Assembly (NCBI GenBank): GCA_030272155.1
Contig: CP126202.1
Location: forward strand, 1,860,001-1,924,000
DNA from: Tetradesmus obliquus
Taxonomy: Eukaryota > Chlorophyta > Chlorophyceae > Sphaeropleales > Scenedesmaceae
Length of the DNA stretch: 64,000 nt
Reading direction: 5' to 3'
Positions 29,859-42,477 of this stretch are shown here, piece after piece (the first letter of the stretch is position 1; each line of letters begins with the position of its first letter). The translations under genes were made by a program, and so were the position numbers. The notes under the pieces are model-generated. The model worked only from the letters and a program-made list of their open reading frames with translations. It was not told where the DNA came from and made no database searches.

Positions 29859-30891
29859 GCAGAGTGGCAACATGATGCAACAATGCAACCCCCAAGACTG
29901 CTGTCTCAGCAGAACCTGCAGCAGTGCTGATTGATGTGTTACAACAGCGCACAAAATGGCAGCCATGACTGCTGCCGCTGCTCCAGCTGACTGCTGCATC
30001 AGCAAAGATTCTTTGCAAAGTGCTGCTGCTGCCGCCGTTGCGGTATCCCAGCCTGGCAGCCCATCACCACACACACGTCTCCTGCCTCTGATGGCCTCAT
30101 GCACGCCCCAGCCCGCCTGCACATACTACGATGTATACTAACTACAATGTGTACCAATTGACATCACTGGTGATGTTGCATCGTAACATAACCACCACAC
30201 ACACCTGTCCTGCCGCGTATGGCCTCATGCACGCCCCAGCCCGCAGGCTGCGCCTCAAACACACCCCGCATGTTGCGCGCCAGCGCTGCAGCAGCTGCTG
30301 CAGCCTCTTCAACTGCCTGCTCCATCGCACTGCTCACACTGCTAGCCGCCTGCTGCACAGCAGCAGATGCTGCTGCGGACGCTGCTGCTGCGCGCTGCTG
30401 CGCTGCTGCTGCTGCCTCCTGTGCTTCTTCTGACATAGCAGATAGCCAGGCAGGAGTAGTGCTGGTTATCAGAGAGGCCCCTGCCTCCCACCACTGTGTA
30501 CTTTCCTCTTCATCTGCTTCGTTTTCAGTGCCTTCTTGATCGCTTGCGGCACTGCCGTGCTCGCTGCCGCGCTGCTGCTGCTGCCGCCGCAGCCGCTGCT
30601 GCTGCTGCTGCTCAGTCGGCGGCTCATCGGCTGGCTGTATCTCAGGGAAGCATGAGCTGCCGGGTTTTGCTGCTGCTGCTGCTGCTGCTGCTGGAGCAGG
30701 CACTGTTGCATGCTCATGCAGAGGCGCAGTAGCAGGCTTTGATGCATTGACTGCTGCTGCTGCAGCAGCTGCTGCTGCTTGGCTGGTGACAAACGGATTG
30801 CTGCTACTGTCAGCAGCTGAGCCGCTGGGAGCACCAGTGTCACTAGCTGCTTTTCGCCTCGCACTGCCGCTCACACTTGCAGGAAAACCAC

Positions 30892-30922
<31 letters not shown>

Positions 30923-31886
30923 GTGCTGCTGCCCCGTTGCGCTAGGGTGTCTGTGCCGCATGCCGCTGCTGCTGAGCCTAGAGTGTGGCAAGCCTGCAGG
31001 AGCAGATGCCATGGGCTGCAGCACAGCTGATTCATCTGCGGTTGACCAGATTCAAAGTAACAGCATTCAAAAAGTGGTCAGCAGCAAGAGGCAGCAGAGT
31101 CGCATGGACCATGCTGAACGCAGCTGCTGCGGTACAGAACAACCCTAGGCAGTACACAGGGCGTACACTGCAGTGTGTGCAGTCGCACCTAGTGTCTGAC
31201 GTCAAATGAGTCCAACATGTCAAACATTGTGCACAGCAACAGCGCAATGCAACCTGCAGTTGCAGGAAAGCAGCTGGACGATGTTGCACAGAACGCATCG
31301 TATGCTGCTGCTGCCCACGCTGCACAGCATGCTGCGTAGTGCATAGCGCTTCAGGCACGTCCCGCTTTTGGTGCAACAATCACCTTGAGATTCGCCGTAT
31401 CTGCGTGCTAGCACGGCATTCAGGGTGCCCTGCTTGCTGGGAGGGGCCTGCTCTCTCCACCAACTGTAGGCTGCCCACGTCTCCTCCCACCGCCCCCTGA
31501 GCTGGCGCTTGTAGTCCCTATTAAACACTGCATACAAGTCAAAATCGCAACAGGCAACAGACAGAGAAATCGCTCATGCACGCAGGCAGGATGATAACGC
31601 ACGATGCTCTGGACACTGCTGACAAAAGAGTTACGGGACACACGGGCTGCAGCTGGCCTGCAACTTCGATCACAGCTTTACCTGACAGAGTCCATGCCGA
31701 GAAGCCGTTGATTGAGCGTTGCACCAAAGCCAAGGCCTCGCGAATCAGGCTGGTGGTGCTCTCCTCGATTGAGCCCAGAACGGTCCAGAGCCAGAAGTTT
31801 ACGAGAGGTGCTATCGTTATGGAATGTATCCACGCTGCTATGCCCAGCACGCCACGCCTTTGCTGCTGCTGCTGCCGTGGAGGCAT
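21140..31886 (-). CDS. Acid-lipase-type alpha/beta-hydrolase with large low-complexity inserts
   Basis: Twelve exons join in phase to 1811 residues: 31886-31682, 31527-31384, 31035-30205, 29703-29168, 28860-28026, 27436-27332, 26864-26736, 26347-24379, 23515-23368, 22983-22780, 22069-21824 and 21223-21140. The fold matches plant relatives of lysosomal acid/gastric lipase: GYPLEVHEVLTADGYLL, then a HG oxyanion motif, WVAGGITGSQAFAAWDRGFDVWLG, and YWCYTHNEVGMFDM. The nucleophile elbow is CHSLGG (Ser about 1572), the acid AGQHDGVIPP (Asp about 1758) and the histidine YGHMDFTF (His about 1789). All three are present, so lipid esterase activity is likely; the substrate is unknown. The N-terminal exon is hydrophobic (ITIAPLVNFWLWTVLG), suggesting membrane attachment. 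Exons 3, 4, 5 and 8 carry Ser/Gln/Ala-rich inserts; the one in exon 8 is about 560 residues between MGAQIDHIH and the nucleophile. Start is the ATG at 31886. Confidence 0.9.
21475..21768 (-). repeat. Two extra copies of the lipase exon 11 end plus donor
   Basis: Segments of about 117 bases (reading PVHLVAGQHDGVIPPV and on to SYREV) occur at 21649-21768 and 21475-21594. They are intronic and both keep a GTGGG donor. Each therefore duplicates the catalytic-Asp region. Confidence 0.9.
22200..22632 (-). repeat. Copies of the lipase exon 10 end plus donor
   Basis: About 100-base copies (LLLGGDRSAWDRALLMPHY, then GMPLLSSWQ) lie at 22528-22632 and 22284-22383, each followed by a GTGCGTT-type donor. 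A shorter fragment lies at 22200-22235. Confidence 0.9.
23038..23121 (-). repeat. Copy of the lipase exon 10 start plus acceptor
   Basis: AFPVHLPTFMARLLAFKLTI and the next eight residues are repeated upstream of the true exon (starting 22983). Both copies are preceded, in the sense strand, by CTG tracts and an AG. The period is about 138 bp. Confidence 0.9.
23752..24320 (-). repeat. Five extra copies of the nucleophile-elbow exon end plus donor
   Basis: The end of exon 8 recurs near 24247-24313, 24115-24190, 23997-24086, 23883-23970 and 23755-23830, about 115-130 bp apart. Two copies (23997 and 23883) keep CHSLGG. Three read CRSLGG or CRSLGA, with the His replaced by Arg. All keep the Ser, and all end at GTGAGC, a stronger donor than the GTGCGC of the parent at 24379. 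None has a clear acceptor. Confidence 0.9.
26398..27590 (-). repeat. Exon-edge copies around lipase exons 6 to 8
   Basis: Recognisable copies are: start of exon 8 (DPRLAGSAYWCYTHNEVG) at 26398-26475; end of exon 7 (RSNPPHAAAG) at about 26625-26670; start of exon 7 (LDTSLTWVAGGITGSQAF) at about 26910-26973; end of exon 6 (LRMERISQHGATDVAFMMHG) at 27183-27242 and, weaker, near 27036-27080; start of exon 6 (GYPLEVHEVLTVDGY) at about 27545-27590. Confidence 0.85.
29755..30122 (-). repeat. Copies of lipase exon 4 start and exon 3 end
   Basis: 29755-29818 repeats the exon 4 start (LLEDISLFSQLLVMRT), preceded in the sense strand by a pure CTG tract at 29820-29862 ending in CAG. 30060-30122 repeats the end of exon 3 (GWGVHEAIRGR) with a GTGTGT donor. 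Confidence 0.85.
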
Positions 31887-32096
31887 CTCGTACTGTTGCT
31901 GCTTACATCATGCTCTTCAACTCGCAAGAGCTATCCCATGTACATTCAAACGCAACACGTCAACCATACACATTGCTGCTGCGCAGCTGCATATAAGCAG
32001 CACAGCAAGCCAGTGCCACTGACAGTCCTCGCTGGCATAACTCATAACTGACTGTCACGCCAACTGCCAAGGTTGTGAGCACCACACGAAGCCAGC

Positions 32097-34533
32097 TTAT
32101 CGCTGCGCAGCTGCTGTTGCCCTTGAAACTGCTGTGTTGCAGGACTGCTGTGCCAGCTGCAGCTCACAGCGGAAGTCCTCAAATGCACCAGCCACAGCAG
32201 CTAGCACTGCAGCCTTCACAGCAGCGGCACTGCTCTCCTGCAGCAGCTGCACAGCCAGAGCACCAGTGCATTTGGTGCCACATGTTAGCAGTTGTACAAT
32301 CATAGTTCTGGGCAAGCGTGTAGTGCACTCACACATAGAGTTGTGAAGTGTGGACATCTGCAGCATGGAGCACAAATCAATGTGCATTGAATGCTATTGT
32401 GATTGCCGGCTGCATCACTGCGCATTGCGTCTGTGCTAAACAAATGCATGAATGTCTTGAGTTGCCTGATCTTCCTGGCATCGAACTGTAGCAGGGCGCT
32501 GCACATCAGTATCTCATCCAACCTCCCAAACAGCTCACAGCTCACCTGTGGAAGGTCCTCTGCTACGTCCCGCTGCTGCTGCAGCAGCCCTGCCAAGGCC
32601 CTCAATGCAGACCCAGACCCCGCACCCCCCTGCTGCTCAAGCAGCAGACACGTCAGGTCCCACAGAGACCCCTCGCAGCGCTCACCTGCGGCAGGTCCTC
32701 CACTATGTCCCGCTGCTGCTGCAGCAGCCCTGCCAAAGCTCGCAGCACAGACCCTCACCCCGCAATCCCCCTGCTGCTCAAGCAGCAGACACATCAGGTC
32801 CCACAGATAATCCTCGCACCTCACCTGCGGGAGGTCTTCAATGATGTCTCGTTGTTGCTGCAGCAGCCCTGCCAAGGCCCTCAATGCAGACCCAGACCCA
32901 GCACCCCCCTGCTGATCCAGCAGCAGCAAGCCTCGGAGCAGCTGCCTCGCCAGCTGCACCGCACCCTCCCGCCGCTGCTGCAACTCTCCTGCCGCCTCAA
33001 ACTCCTCTGCTGCATCTGCCGCTGCAGCAGCAGCGTGCTGCACGAGGCCAGACACGAGCTTTGTCTGCTCTGCGCTGCAGCGCGCAACGAAGCCGAGCTG
33101 GTGCTCCAGCACACGGCGCTTGAACCATAACACCCGCCAGCGCTGCGTCAGCTGCTGCAACAGCAGCGCACCCTGCTGCTGCTGCTGCTGCTGGTTGTGG
33201 GCGTCACCACTACTTGCCTTGCGCTGGGGGCTAGCACCTGTACTTGACACCGTTGCGGTACCGCCGCTGCTTTTTCTGCTGCCACTGTTGCCGCATTGGT
33301 GGTCCTTGCTCTTGCTGCTTCGCTGGCGGCTGGCTGGCGGCAGCAGCAGCGCTGCCAGGTCATGCAGCAGCTGCTGATCAGCAGGATCAAGCTCTAGGTC
33401 CGGCTGCTGCTGCTGCTGCTGCTGCTGCTGCGGCTGCTGTTCCGAACGTATTGAGGCAGAGCCATATGCAACTCCCTCTGCTGATTCAGGTCCTGCAAGA
33501 CTACTACTGCTGCTGCTGCTGCCCCATTGCCGTGCATGTTGTGCAGCTGCTGCACGTGCAGCAGCAGCTGCCCCTGCAGCTGCTGTTGCTGTAGCAGACA
33601 GGCACCCAGGCACTGCAGGCAGTACACTGCACAGCTCAACCAACTCCCCTGCTGCAGCCGCTGCTGCATGTGCCAGGTCAGCACATGCCTCAGGCAGTAC
33701 ATGGCCCACAGATCCAGCTGTACTGCCCAGCCAAGGCAGTACAGGCAGTACAATGCTGCGCAACTGTACTGCCAACTCAGCGAGGGGCAGGGCTAGGCTG
33801 GCCAGTAATTGCATGAGTGACTGCAGTACTGGCAGGTGCAGTAGACTTAGCCCCTGGCCTTGTGCCAAGCTTGGGAGGGAGATGCTTGAGTGCTTTGCCA
33901 GGTACTTGTTGCCCCCTGCAGTCAGGGCAAAAGAACAGCAGGGTTACTGGTTGGTCAGCAAGCATGAAATCTGGCAGTAGACTTGGCCCCTGGCCGTGTG
34001 CAAGGCTGGGGAGGGAGAGGCGTGTGTGCTTTGCCAGGTACTTGGTGCCTCCTGCAGTCAGGGCAAGATGACTGCAGGTTTGCCAACTGGGCAGCAAGCA
34101 TGAAATCTGGCAGAAGACTCAGCCCCTGGCCTTGTGCAAGCTGAGGAAGGAGAGGCGTTGTGTTTGGCCAGATGCGTATTGCCTCATGCGGTTGCAAGAA
34201 GCACAGCCAGATGCTGGGTGGTGACATATCCTGGAGCAACTTGCAGGACGGGCCGCAACTTGTCGCCAATATGCATCACCAGAACAAGATGTCCGGCAAA
34301 CATGCCTTCATCACTCAGCAACTTGACCACGAATCTCATGCCACCCGAATGGTTGAAGCAACCACCGACGACCTTCAAAGGCTCGCGAAACAACGGAGGC
34401 ACATTCGAACACCAAGCAAACCTACCTGCAGGCACATACTGCAGCTGCAGCTGCTGCAAGCTGGACATAACCCCTGCTTCACCCTCAGCACCATCATCCC
34501 AACCGCCTCTGCTGCCCTGCGCGCCCTTCACAC

Positions 34534-34574
<41 letters not shown>

Positions 34575-36307
34575 CCCCAGCAGCTGCTGGCTTCCCTGGC
34601 AGCTGCACACTGCGCAGCAGAAGCAGCCCTGACCCTGCAGGGAGTGAAAGTTGAGTGAAAGCAGCGACGGCAGCAATGTGCTCAGCAGCCGCCAGCAAGG
34701 AGTGACACCAATTTAATACACTTTCCTTCAAATGTCACCAAGCGGCATGCAGCAAATACAATGAGGACTTGCACAGCAGTACTGCATGTGGTTGCAGTGT
34801 CGCACCATTTGTTCGTTACAAGCTTCCTTGCAACTGACTGCGCCATGCAATTCATCCCCACCTACTGATACGGCTGACTGCAGTGTTGCACCATGATGCC
34901 ACGCCCTGCGCCTGCTCAACCAGCTGATCCGCAACAGCAACAACACCAGCAGCAGGTGCCACATGACCTGCGCCCGCGGCACCACTTCGGACACCAGCAC
35001 CGGAGGCTAACCGCCTGCTGCTGCTACTGCTGCCCGCTGCTGTTGAGGTCTGGCGCTGCGGCGTCTTTACACTGCTGCCACTGCCGCTGGCGAGTGTCGG
35101 TGCTGCTGCTGCTGCTGTTGCTGCCAGTCCTGTCAGCCGTCGTGCAGCTTCTGCCAGCACTGCATCGGCCTCCAGTACCAGCTGCTCCCTGCTGGACAGC
35201 TCAGCCTGCAGGAAGCAACAAGAGGTATGCCTAAAGATGGTGACAAATGCACAGACGAAACAGTCAAACTTCTGCCAGCACTGCATCGGCCTCCAGCACC
35301 AACTGCTCCCTGCTGGACAAAGTCAGCCTGCAGGTGATGCCAATTGGCATCTTGCAAGACGTCTTTGCTTCAATGGATATGGCAGCAAAAGTAACCAGAA
35401 ACAATCGATCTAGACAGCTCAGCCTGCATGAAATGACAGCAGGTCTGGTTTTAAGGTGAAATGGGCGACAGAAAAGCCAGAAACAGTCACTCCTGCCAGC
35501 AATGTGTCAGCCTCCAGCAGCATCTGCTCCCTGCTGGACAGCTCAGCCTGCAGGAAAAAAGCAACAGCAGCAGCAGCAGCTAAGACTAGTGACAAAAGAC
35601 ACAAAGAATGGCATTTCTGCACTGCATCGGTCTCCAGCAGAAACTGCTCCCTGCTGGACAGCTCAGCCTGCAGGAAACAGCGCATCACACCAGCTAGTGA
35701 AGGGGAGCAGAGGTGCTGCCTTGGATCCAGCAACCCCACCCGCGGCCTCACTTACGACCTACTATCTGGTACCAGCACGGATTGTACAACTGTGTGTTGG
35801 ACACAGAAAGGAGTGCAGTGCACCCTATACTGCAGTGCACGCTGCACTACAGGGCCAGCTGCTGCCTGCAGCTGTCCTCACCTGCAGCACCAGCACTTGC
35901 TGCTGCATCTGTGCCAACTGCAAGCGGTGCAGAGCGTGCCATACGTTACAAGGGCAGCTGCAGCTCTCACCTGCAGCACCAGAACTTGCTTCTGCATCTG
36001 CGCCAGCTGCACCTGCTGCTGCCGCAGCGCTCTGTCCAGCCTACACTGCACAGCCTGGCAGCAGCTTGCAGCATTACTGCTGCTGCTGTCATTACTGCAA
36101 GCAGTACCATCTTGTTGCGCGAGGTTTCTGCTGGGCTTTGCCCTGCCCCTGCTGGCGCTGCCGGTGCTGCTGCTTCTGGTGCTGGTGTGTGTGCTGTGCA
36201 GCTGGCACAGTGTGCAGGGCTGCTGCTGCCATATGGAGAGCAGCTCCTGTTGGTGCTGCAACTGCTGCCTCAGCTGCTCGTTTTCGCGTTTCAGCTGCTC
36301 TACTTCA
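32097..36307 (-). CDS. Unidentified coiled-coil protein, exon model incomplete
   Basis: I do not recognise the family. Supported coding blocks in the sense direction are 36307-35971 (SEVEQLKRENEQLRQQLQHQ, a clear heptad coiled coil, then RLDRALRQQQVQLAQMQKQV), 35205-34866 (AELSSREQLVLEADAVLAEA), about 33866-32829 (VLPVLPWLGS; poly-Gln; RWRVLWFKRRVLEHQLGF; then QQRDIIEDLPQ), about 32560-32330 (CELFGRLDEILMCSALLQF) and about 32290-32097, ending AVSRATAAAQR and stop. A further possible block at 34640-34428 does not close in phase, and the start codon was not found. Gln/Glu-rich heptads suggest a structural or scaffold role; that is inference only. It is divergent from MON1, with about 640 bases between them. 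Confidence 0.5.
32540..32770 (-). repeat. Donor-edge copies in the coiled-coil gene
   Basis: The exon end LRALAGLLQQQRD plus EDLPQ and GTGAG, present at about 32829-32900, recurs at about 32695-32770 and 32543-32620, with about 135-bp spacing. Confidence 0.85.
33837..34200 (-). repeat. ~137-bp tandem units at an exon start
   Basis: The stretch reading AQGQGLSLL in the sense strand and its upstream ~100 bases occur at about 33840-33975, 33976-34112 and, partly, 34113-34200. Only the lowest-coordinate copy opens into the long exon. Confidence 0.85.
35270..35916 (-). repeat. Exon-edge copies in the coiled-coil gene, upstream set
   Basis: The exon start LQAELSSREQ, preceded by CTGCAG, occurs at about 35340-35275, 35550-35490 and 35675-35615 in addition to the true exon at 35205. 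The end of the first block (LAQMQQQVLVLQ plus GTGAGG) is repeated at 35916-35880. Confidence 0.85.
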
Positions 36308-36951
36308 CTGCAGGACAGGAAAGCGGATGACAGATGTAACATTGTTGTGAGGTGGAAACATATTGCAGCAAGGTGAAGGGCCACAGAGAACTAGACAAAT
36401 TGATTGTGCAAGTTGCTCAAACACACAGCGGTCTCAGCAGCAGCGGCAATGCTTTCACCTAGTGGCAGCAGCTGGCACTGCCTCAAAGGATAGGCCTGGG
36501 CCGAAGAAATCCGATGATTGTGACGTCGTTGCCGGTTTAGGAAATCCCTGCAAGCATCCTCAGCAAGGTTTAGGCACCTAGCAAGGGCTGGGGTGCATGG
36601 TGGTACTGGCTGCAACAGTTGCTATGTGCACACCTTGAAAGATCCTACAGACTGACGGCTCATGTTGTTCATATACCCAAGGGTTGTCTAGTATAGTATT
36701 TTTCAACAACAAAAGGGCAGGCAACGACCAACATCGCCACAAGACAGCATTTGAAAGCAGCAGTGTTCTGTCATGCCAGGGTTTGTCACTAGAAGTAACG
36801 AGTGTACGAAGCCCCGAGCATATCTGCGCTTTACAAACTTTAATTAGTTGTGCTTGGACGTATCTGTTCTGGTCAGGATGCACGATGTGATGCGCAGCAA
36901 ACAACCCTCATTGATGAGATACGCGTAGGACGATCCCGCTCGCCTGCTGCC
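36308..36951. promoter_or_regulatory. Probable bidirectional promoter region
   Basis: This is the interval between the first recognised exon of the coiled-coil gene (-) and the MON1 start codon (+). It is poor in CAG repeats compared with its surroundings. It may also contain an unrecognised first exon of the minus-strand gene. No specific promoter motif could be called. Confidence 0.4.
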
Positions 36952-39900
36952 ATGGATCACCCTCCAACCGATATTCTGTCTGATCCAAATGCATTAACGA
37001 GAACCGGGCCCTCAAAAGTAGACGCAGAGGGCTCTGCTGCAGCGACAGGCAGTGCAGGCACTGCAGCAGCAGAAGCAGCATCTGATGCTGACCCCCTTGT
37101 GTTTGGAGAGCTGGAAGATGAAGATGAAAAGTTTCACACGCCTCTGACAGGAAGCAGAGTATCATCAGGCAACCTGGACACGCCACCTGCAGCCGAGCTT
37201 GCGGCATTGACACTTGGTGGCAACACAGCAGCGGCAGCAGCAGCGAGTGTGCTGAGTGCAGCAGCTGATACAGACGCTGCTGCAGCATTAGCTGGCAGCA
37301 GCAATGCATCTGATGACAACCGAGACACATATAAAGAGCAACAGCCACAGCAGCAGGCCGCTAATGCAGCTCAGGAGGATGCAGCAGCAGGTACAGCAGG
37401 CAACACAGCACCGGCAACTGACGAGCAACCGCTGCAACTGTCAGCTGCTGCAGATGCAGCAGCAGCAGCAGCAGCAGCAGATGCAGCAGCAACAGCAAGT
37501 CCTGCACAGCAGCAGCAGGCCAGGCCTCAGAACAGTGGCCCGGTCACTCTGTCGCAGCTGGCAGCAAGCCGGCCTGGCAAGAGTGACAGTCACACATATG
37601 ACAGTGACAGCGAAAGTGGGAGTGACAGCGACGGTGAGAGTGAGGCTGTAAATGCAGAATATCAGCAGGCAGCAGCAGCAGCTTCAGGAGAAGCAGACCA
37701 TGATAGCATCGCAGCAGCAGCACAGGCAGCACCAGGCACAGCAGGAGCCACAGGGGCTGAAAGTGGTGCTGCTGCCGATACTAGTGCCACAAACGGCAGC
37801 AGCAGCAGCAGCAGTAGTGCGGCACCAGCAGCACCAGATGCACAGCAGCAGCAGCAGCAGCAGCAGCAGCAAGCTGCTGACCGCAGCAGAAGCAGCAGCC
37901 CCTTGCAGCACCAGCGGCTGCAGCACATTCAGCAGCAGCAGCAGCAGCAGCAGCGCAGGGCGTTCAGCCCACCTTGCTCCCCGCTGTCACCCCGCTCCCC
38001 TGCTGCTGGCCTAGAGCGCACAGCCAGCTGGCAGCTGCAGCATGCGGCAGCAGCAGCAGCGGGCACTGCAGCACATGCTGCGCCGCCCCGGTCGGACATG
38101 CATCTCGCGAGGCTAGGGTAAGGATGACATTGTAGCACGAGCTAGTCAACACAGTTTTTGTCTAGGCTTGCGCTCTGCAGCAGGGCAGTGGGTAGGGCAT
38201 TTGTCCTTGTCTTTTGCTCATAGCTTGTCACGCATTCTCATTCTCTGGGGCCAGCTGTTGCTTGCTGTAGCAGTGCACCTTGACTGCTCTTGAAGCCATG
38301 CTAGAGCCACCTGCAAACACCTGGGCACAGCCCATACACGCCAACATAATAGTCGATGTAGAGCCTGCCTCCCACCTTTGTCCTGCTGCTGTTGTGTGCT
38401 GCAACCCGCCAACCTGCAGGAGCGGCGCTGGCAGTCCAGTCAGCCCCCGCGAACGAGCAGCAGCAGCAGGCGGCAGCAGCACTGCTGGGTCGGCAGCAGC
38501 AGCAGCAGGTGATGATGGCTGGTCTGTGTGGCAGCGGCGGCGGCGGCACTTCTTTGTGCTGACTGCTGCCGGCAAGCCAGTCTTCAGCAGGCATGGCGAC
38601 GAACAGGCGCTGGCAGGTGGGCGGGTTTTGGGCTTGAAGGGTTTTGAGGCATATGATATCGCTTGAACCAGAGTTGTGTGGCAGCGCTGTCAGTCAGCAT
38701 GGATTCCATTGGCCTAGCTTGGCCTAACTTGCTTGCTGTGATCAGCTGCAGCCATGTGTTGCGGTCACAGTGTGTGGGGCTTGCACCTCAGCAGGTATAG
38801 CTCAGCTGCTGGCAAGCCAGTCTTCAGCAGGCACGGCGATGAGCAAGCACTGGCAGGTGGGCAGTGTGTTACACAGCAGCTGACCAGCAGCAGCAGCAGC
38901 AGAGTTGAACATTGACACGCTGTGTGCCCTTGTCTGCTGGCAGGCTTGTTGGCAGCCATGCAGGCACTGTGATGCGCTGTACTGTCATGCGATGCCCTGT
39001 CCTGCCCGAAGCAATATTGTGCTGCAGTGTTCCGCCTGTGTTGGGCTGCCTTTGCTTGCTGCAGGCCTCATGGCAGTGATCCAGGCAATGTACTGCTATG
39101 TACTGCCGTGTGCTGCGATGTACTGCATTGTACTGTGATGTACTGCTCGATCTCAAATACTACTGCCGCTGTACTGCATTACCTGCCATTGTCTGCTGCA
39201 GGCTTCATGGCGGTGATCCAGGCGCTGGTGTCGGTGGTGGCTGACCAGGGGGACTCCATACAGGTGATCCTAGAACACCCTGTAATTGAAGAAGCTGAGA
39301 GAAGCTGCGTCGGCAGCTGCCAGCTGCTGCACTTGCTGCACTCCAAGCTGCAGTGCAAGACCTCACTTGCTACTGTGTGCAGCACCTTGTTATGTTTGTT
39401 GCAGTAAGCCAGTGCAGTGTGGTCACACGTGTGCAGTGTGGGCACACATGAGGTTAGCAGACATGCAGCGCATAGCAGCACCAGTGAAGCTTAGATGTTG
39501 TGAGGTTACGCATTGCAGCAGGCATGGTACAGCTGGCAGCTACCTGCACTGGCTTACTATCAGTGTGGGCAACTCTGAGCTGGTGTTCCTGCTGGCTGGC
39601 CAGCTGTGTTATGCCTGCTACAACTTGCTACCCCACTTACTCTACATCATGGTTGCTGCTTTGTGCAGTCCATCAGTGTGGGCAACTGTGAGCTGGTGTT
39701 CCTGCTGGCGGGCCAGCTGTACCTGGTGGCAGTCAGCAGCAGGGGCGAGGCGCCTGCAGCGCTGCGGCGGCAGCTGCAGCTGCTATACCAGAGCATACTG
39801 ATGGTGGTCACTGGCGGTGAGCAGGAACCTAGGGTAATGAGTTTGTGCTTGTAGTCGCGTGGCGGGTCATGCAGTGTTTATCAAATCAGCATGATCAGAT

Positions 39901-40488
39901 GTTCTGTTGCGACAAGTGTTTTCCAAACTTGTAGATTGTCCTGAACTCTGCCCTGAGTTTCATAGTATGATGCAGGTTGACTGCGACACAAAAGTACATC
40001 ATCATGTTCACCTTGCGTCGACTGTTGACGGTGCAGGCATTGAGAAGCTGCTGCAGCGCTCTGCTGGCTATGACCTGCAGCAGCTGGTGGCAGGCTTCAA
40101 ACTGAACCCACAAGTCAACTGTAACATAAAGATAACACTACATGTTTGACCACGTGTTGACTTCGTGTTGACCGTGCAGGCATTGAGAAGCTGCTGCAGC
40201 GCTCTGCTGGCTACGACCTGCAGCAGCTGCTGGCAGGATCGAAGCCGAGCCTGTCTGCCCTGACAAGTGCCTTCAGCGACTGCCCAGGATGGATGCTTGG
40301 CTCTGTGGAGCCGGCAGCAGCAACAGCAGCAGACCGGCAGGCAGCAGCAGCAGCGCTGTCCACTGCTGTGAAGGTGGGTGTCATTGCTATATAAGCGTGT
40401 GTGCTTAGGTCTGCAGACTGGCAAGGTACGGATGCTGTTGCTTCTGCTGCTGTTGCTGTTGGTTTACCAACATCATCTATTGTTGCTG

Positions 40489-40558
<70 letters not shown>

Positions 40559-41448
40559 GCAGACTGGCGAGGCGCTGTATGGCGTGCTGCTGGTGGGCCG
40601 GCGGCTGCTGGCAGCAGCAGCAGGCAAGGGCCCGCCGCCGCTCAACGTGTTTGACCTGCTGCTGCTGGTCAACTTTGCCAACAGCAACGAGTCGCTGAGG
40701 TGGGACACAAGCTGTGACACAAGGCTGTGTTATTAGCTGAAGTGATGTACTGGCCATGTTTGACCTGCTGCTGCTGGTCAACTTCGCCGACAGCAACGAG
40801 TCGCTGAGGTGGGGGCGGCGACTGTGTGGTATGAGGTTATGTCAAAGCCCAAGTACAAAAAGGCTATGTTTGACTGTCTGTCCTGTTTGTCAGCACAGAA
40901 TGCTGTGGTAACACGAGTCTGTCTGTAGCTGCAGAAGGACAATCAGTTGAGGAAGCAGGCTGCTGTCCTCTGCAAACATGTGATGCTTATAGCTGAACCT
41001 TGCCATTTTGCAGTGCAGCATACCCGTATGTGCAGATGTAAACCTTTGCTTGCATGGCGCCTGGTAAACAGACACCCATCATTCACATGTTTTGCTTTCT
41101 GTCTTGCACTGTTCTGTGCTGCTCCCTCCTGCTGCCTGCAGGCACAGCGAGACTTTCGTGCCGGTTTGCCTGCCCAACTTCCAGCCGAACGCCTTCCTGC
41201 ATGCCTACATCACAAACATAGAGCCCGGCGAGCACCAGCAGCAGCAGCAGCAGCAGCGGCACAGTCACAAGCATCCGCACGATGCCTGCCCCAGCAGTAT
41301 CTTCCTGCTGCTGCTGTCGGGGTCAGCTGACTCCTTCCACAAGCTCTCAGCAGCGAAGCAGGCCTTTGCTGCTGCTATGGCGGCAACACCACCTGCTGGC
41401 GCTGCCGCTGTTGCTGCTGCTGCTGCTGGTGGTGGGGCCGGCGATGGT

Positions 41449-41481
<33 letters not shown>

Positions 41482-42443
41482 CCCCAAGCAGCAGCAGCAG
41501 CAGCAGGGGGAGGTGTGCTGGCGCGTGCGCAGGCAGCAGGAGCTCGGCTGCCGGGAGGGGGCCGGCTACGGGTTGAGGCCCTGCCTCCTCCTTTGGGTAA
41601 GTATCAGCATACATTGTGTTGCGTCTGTTACATCATGTTACATCATGTTGTTTTGAGCACTAGCAATATGTGCTGCTGGGTGTGCAGCTGCGAGTGTGTG
41701 CCGGCGTCTCGTTAGTAGTCGCAAGTGCGCCATCCCCTGATGCTGCTCACTGTTCATGCAAAAAACGCCGCAAACATGTCAAACGCAACTGCGGCAGGGG
41801 CAGCAGGGGGCCCTGTTGGCAGCACACCGCCGTGGCATGCTTTGGTGAGGTTTGCACTGCGGTTTCTCAGTCTCGATGCCAACTTTCACTGATCACTGCA
41901 TCTGCTTGTGACGTTTTCCGATCTCAGGTGGCCCTGTTGGCAGCACACCATTGTAGCATGCAGTGGTGAGGCCCTTCAATGTCACTTTTCACTGATCACT
42001 GCATCTGCGTGTAACCTTTTTCCGCTTGTAGGTGGCCCTGTTGGTAGCACACCTCTGTGGCATGCTGTGGTGAGGTTCCCGCAGCGCAAGCAGCACCTCA
42101 CCCTGAACTTCTGCTGCTGTGCTGCCACTTTTCCTTCAGCCGCCTTCACCACAACATCCCTGCCTGCAGGTGGCCCTGCTGGCAGCACAACACTGTGGCA
42201 TGCATTGGTGCAGTCCCGCAATGCCAATGTTCACTGATCTCTGCATCCGCATGTAACTTTCCGCGCTCGCAGGTGGCCCTGTTGGCAGTACACCGCTGTG
42301 GCATGCAGTGGTGAGGTTCCCGCAGCGCAAGCAGCACCTCACCCTGAACTTCCCGCAGGAACTCTTCACAGCGCGAAGTCAACGCAAGCAGCTGGTGCGA
42401 AGCTACTGCAGGCTGTTCTGTGCAGCGCATGCACAGGTGCTGG

Positions 42444-42477
<34 letters not shown>

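Noticed and set aside
36578-36904. First exon of the coiled-coil gene from the 108-codon minus-strand frame
   Set aside because: No donor in the right phase joins it to the exon at 36307, and its translation has no coiled-coil character.
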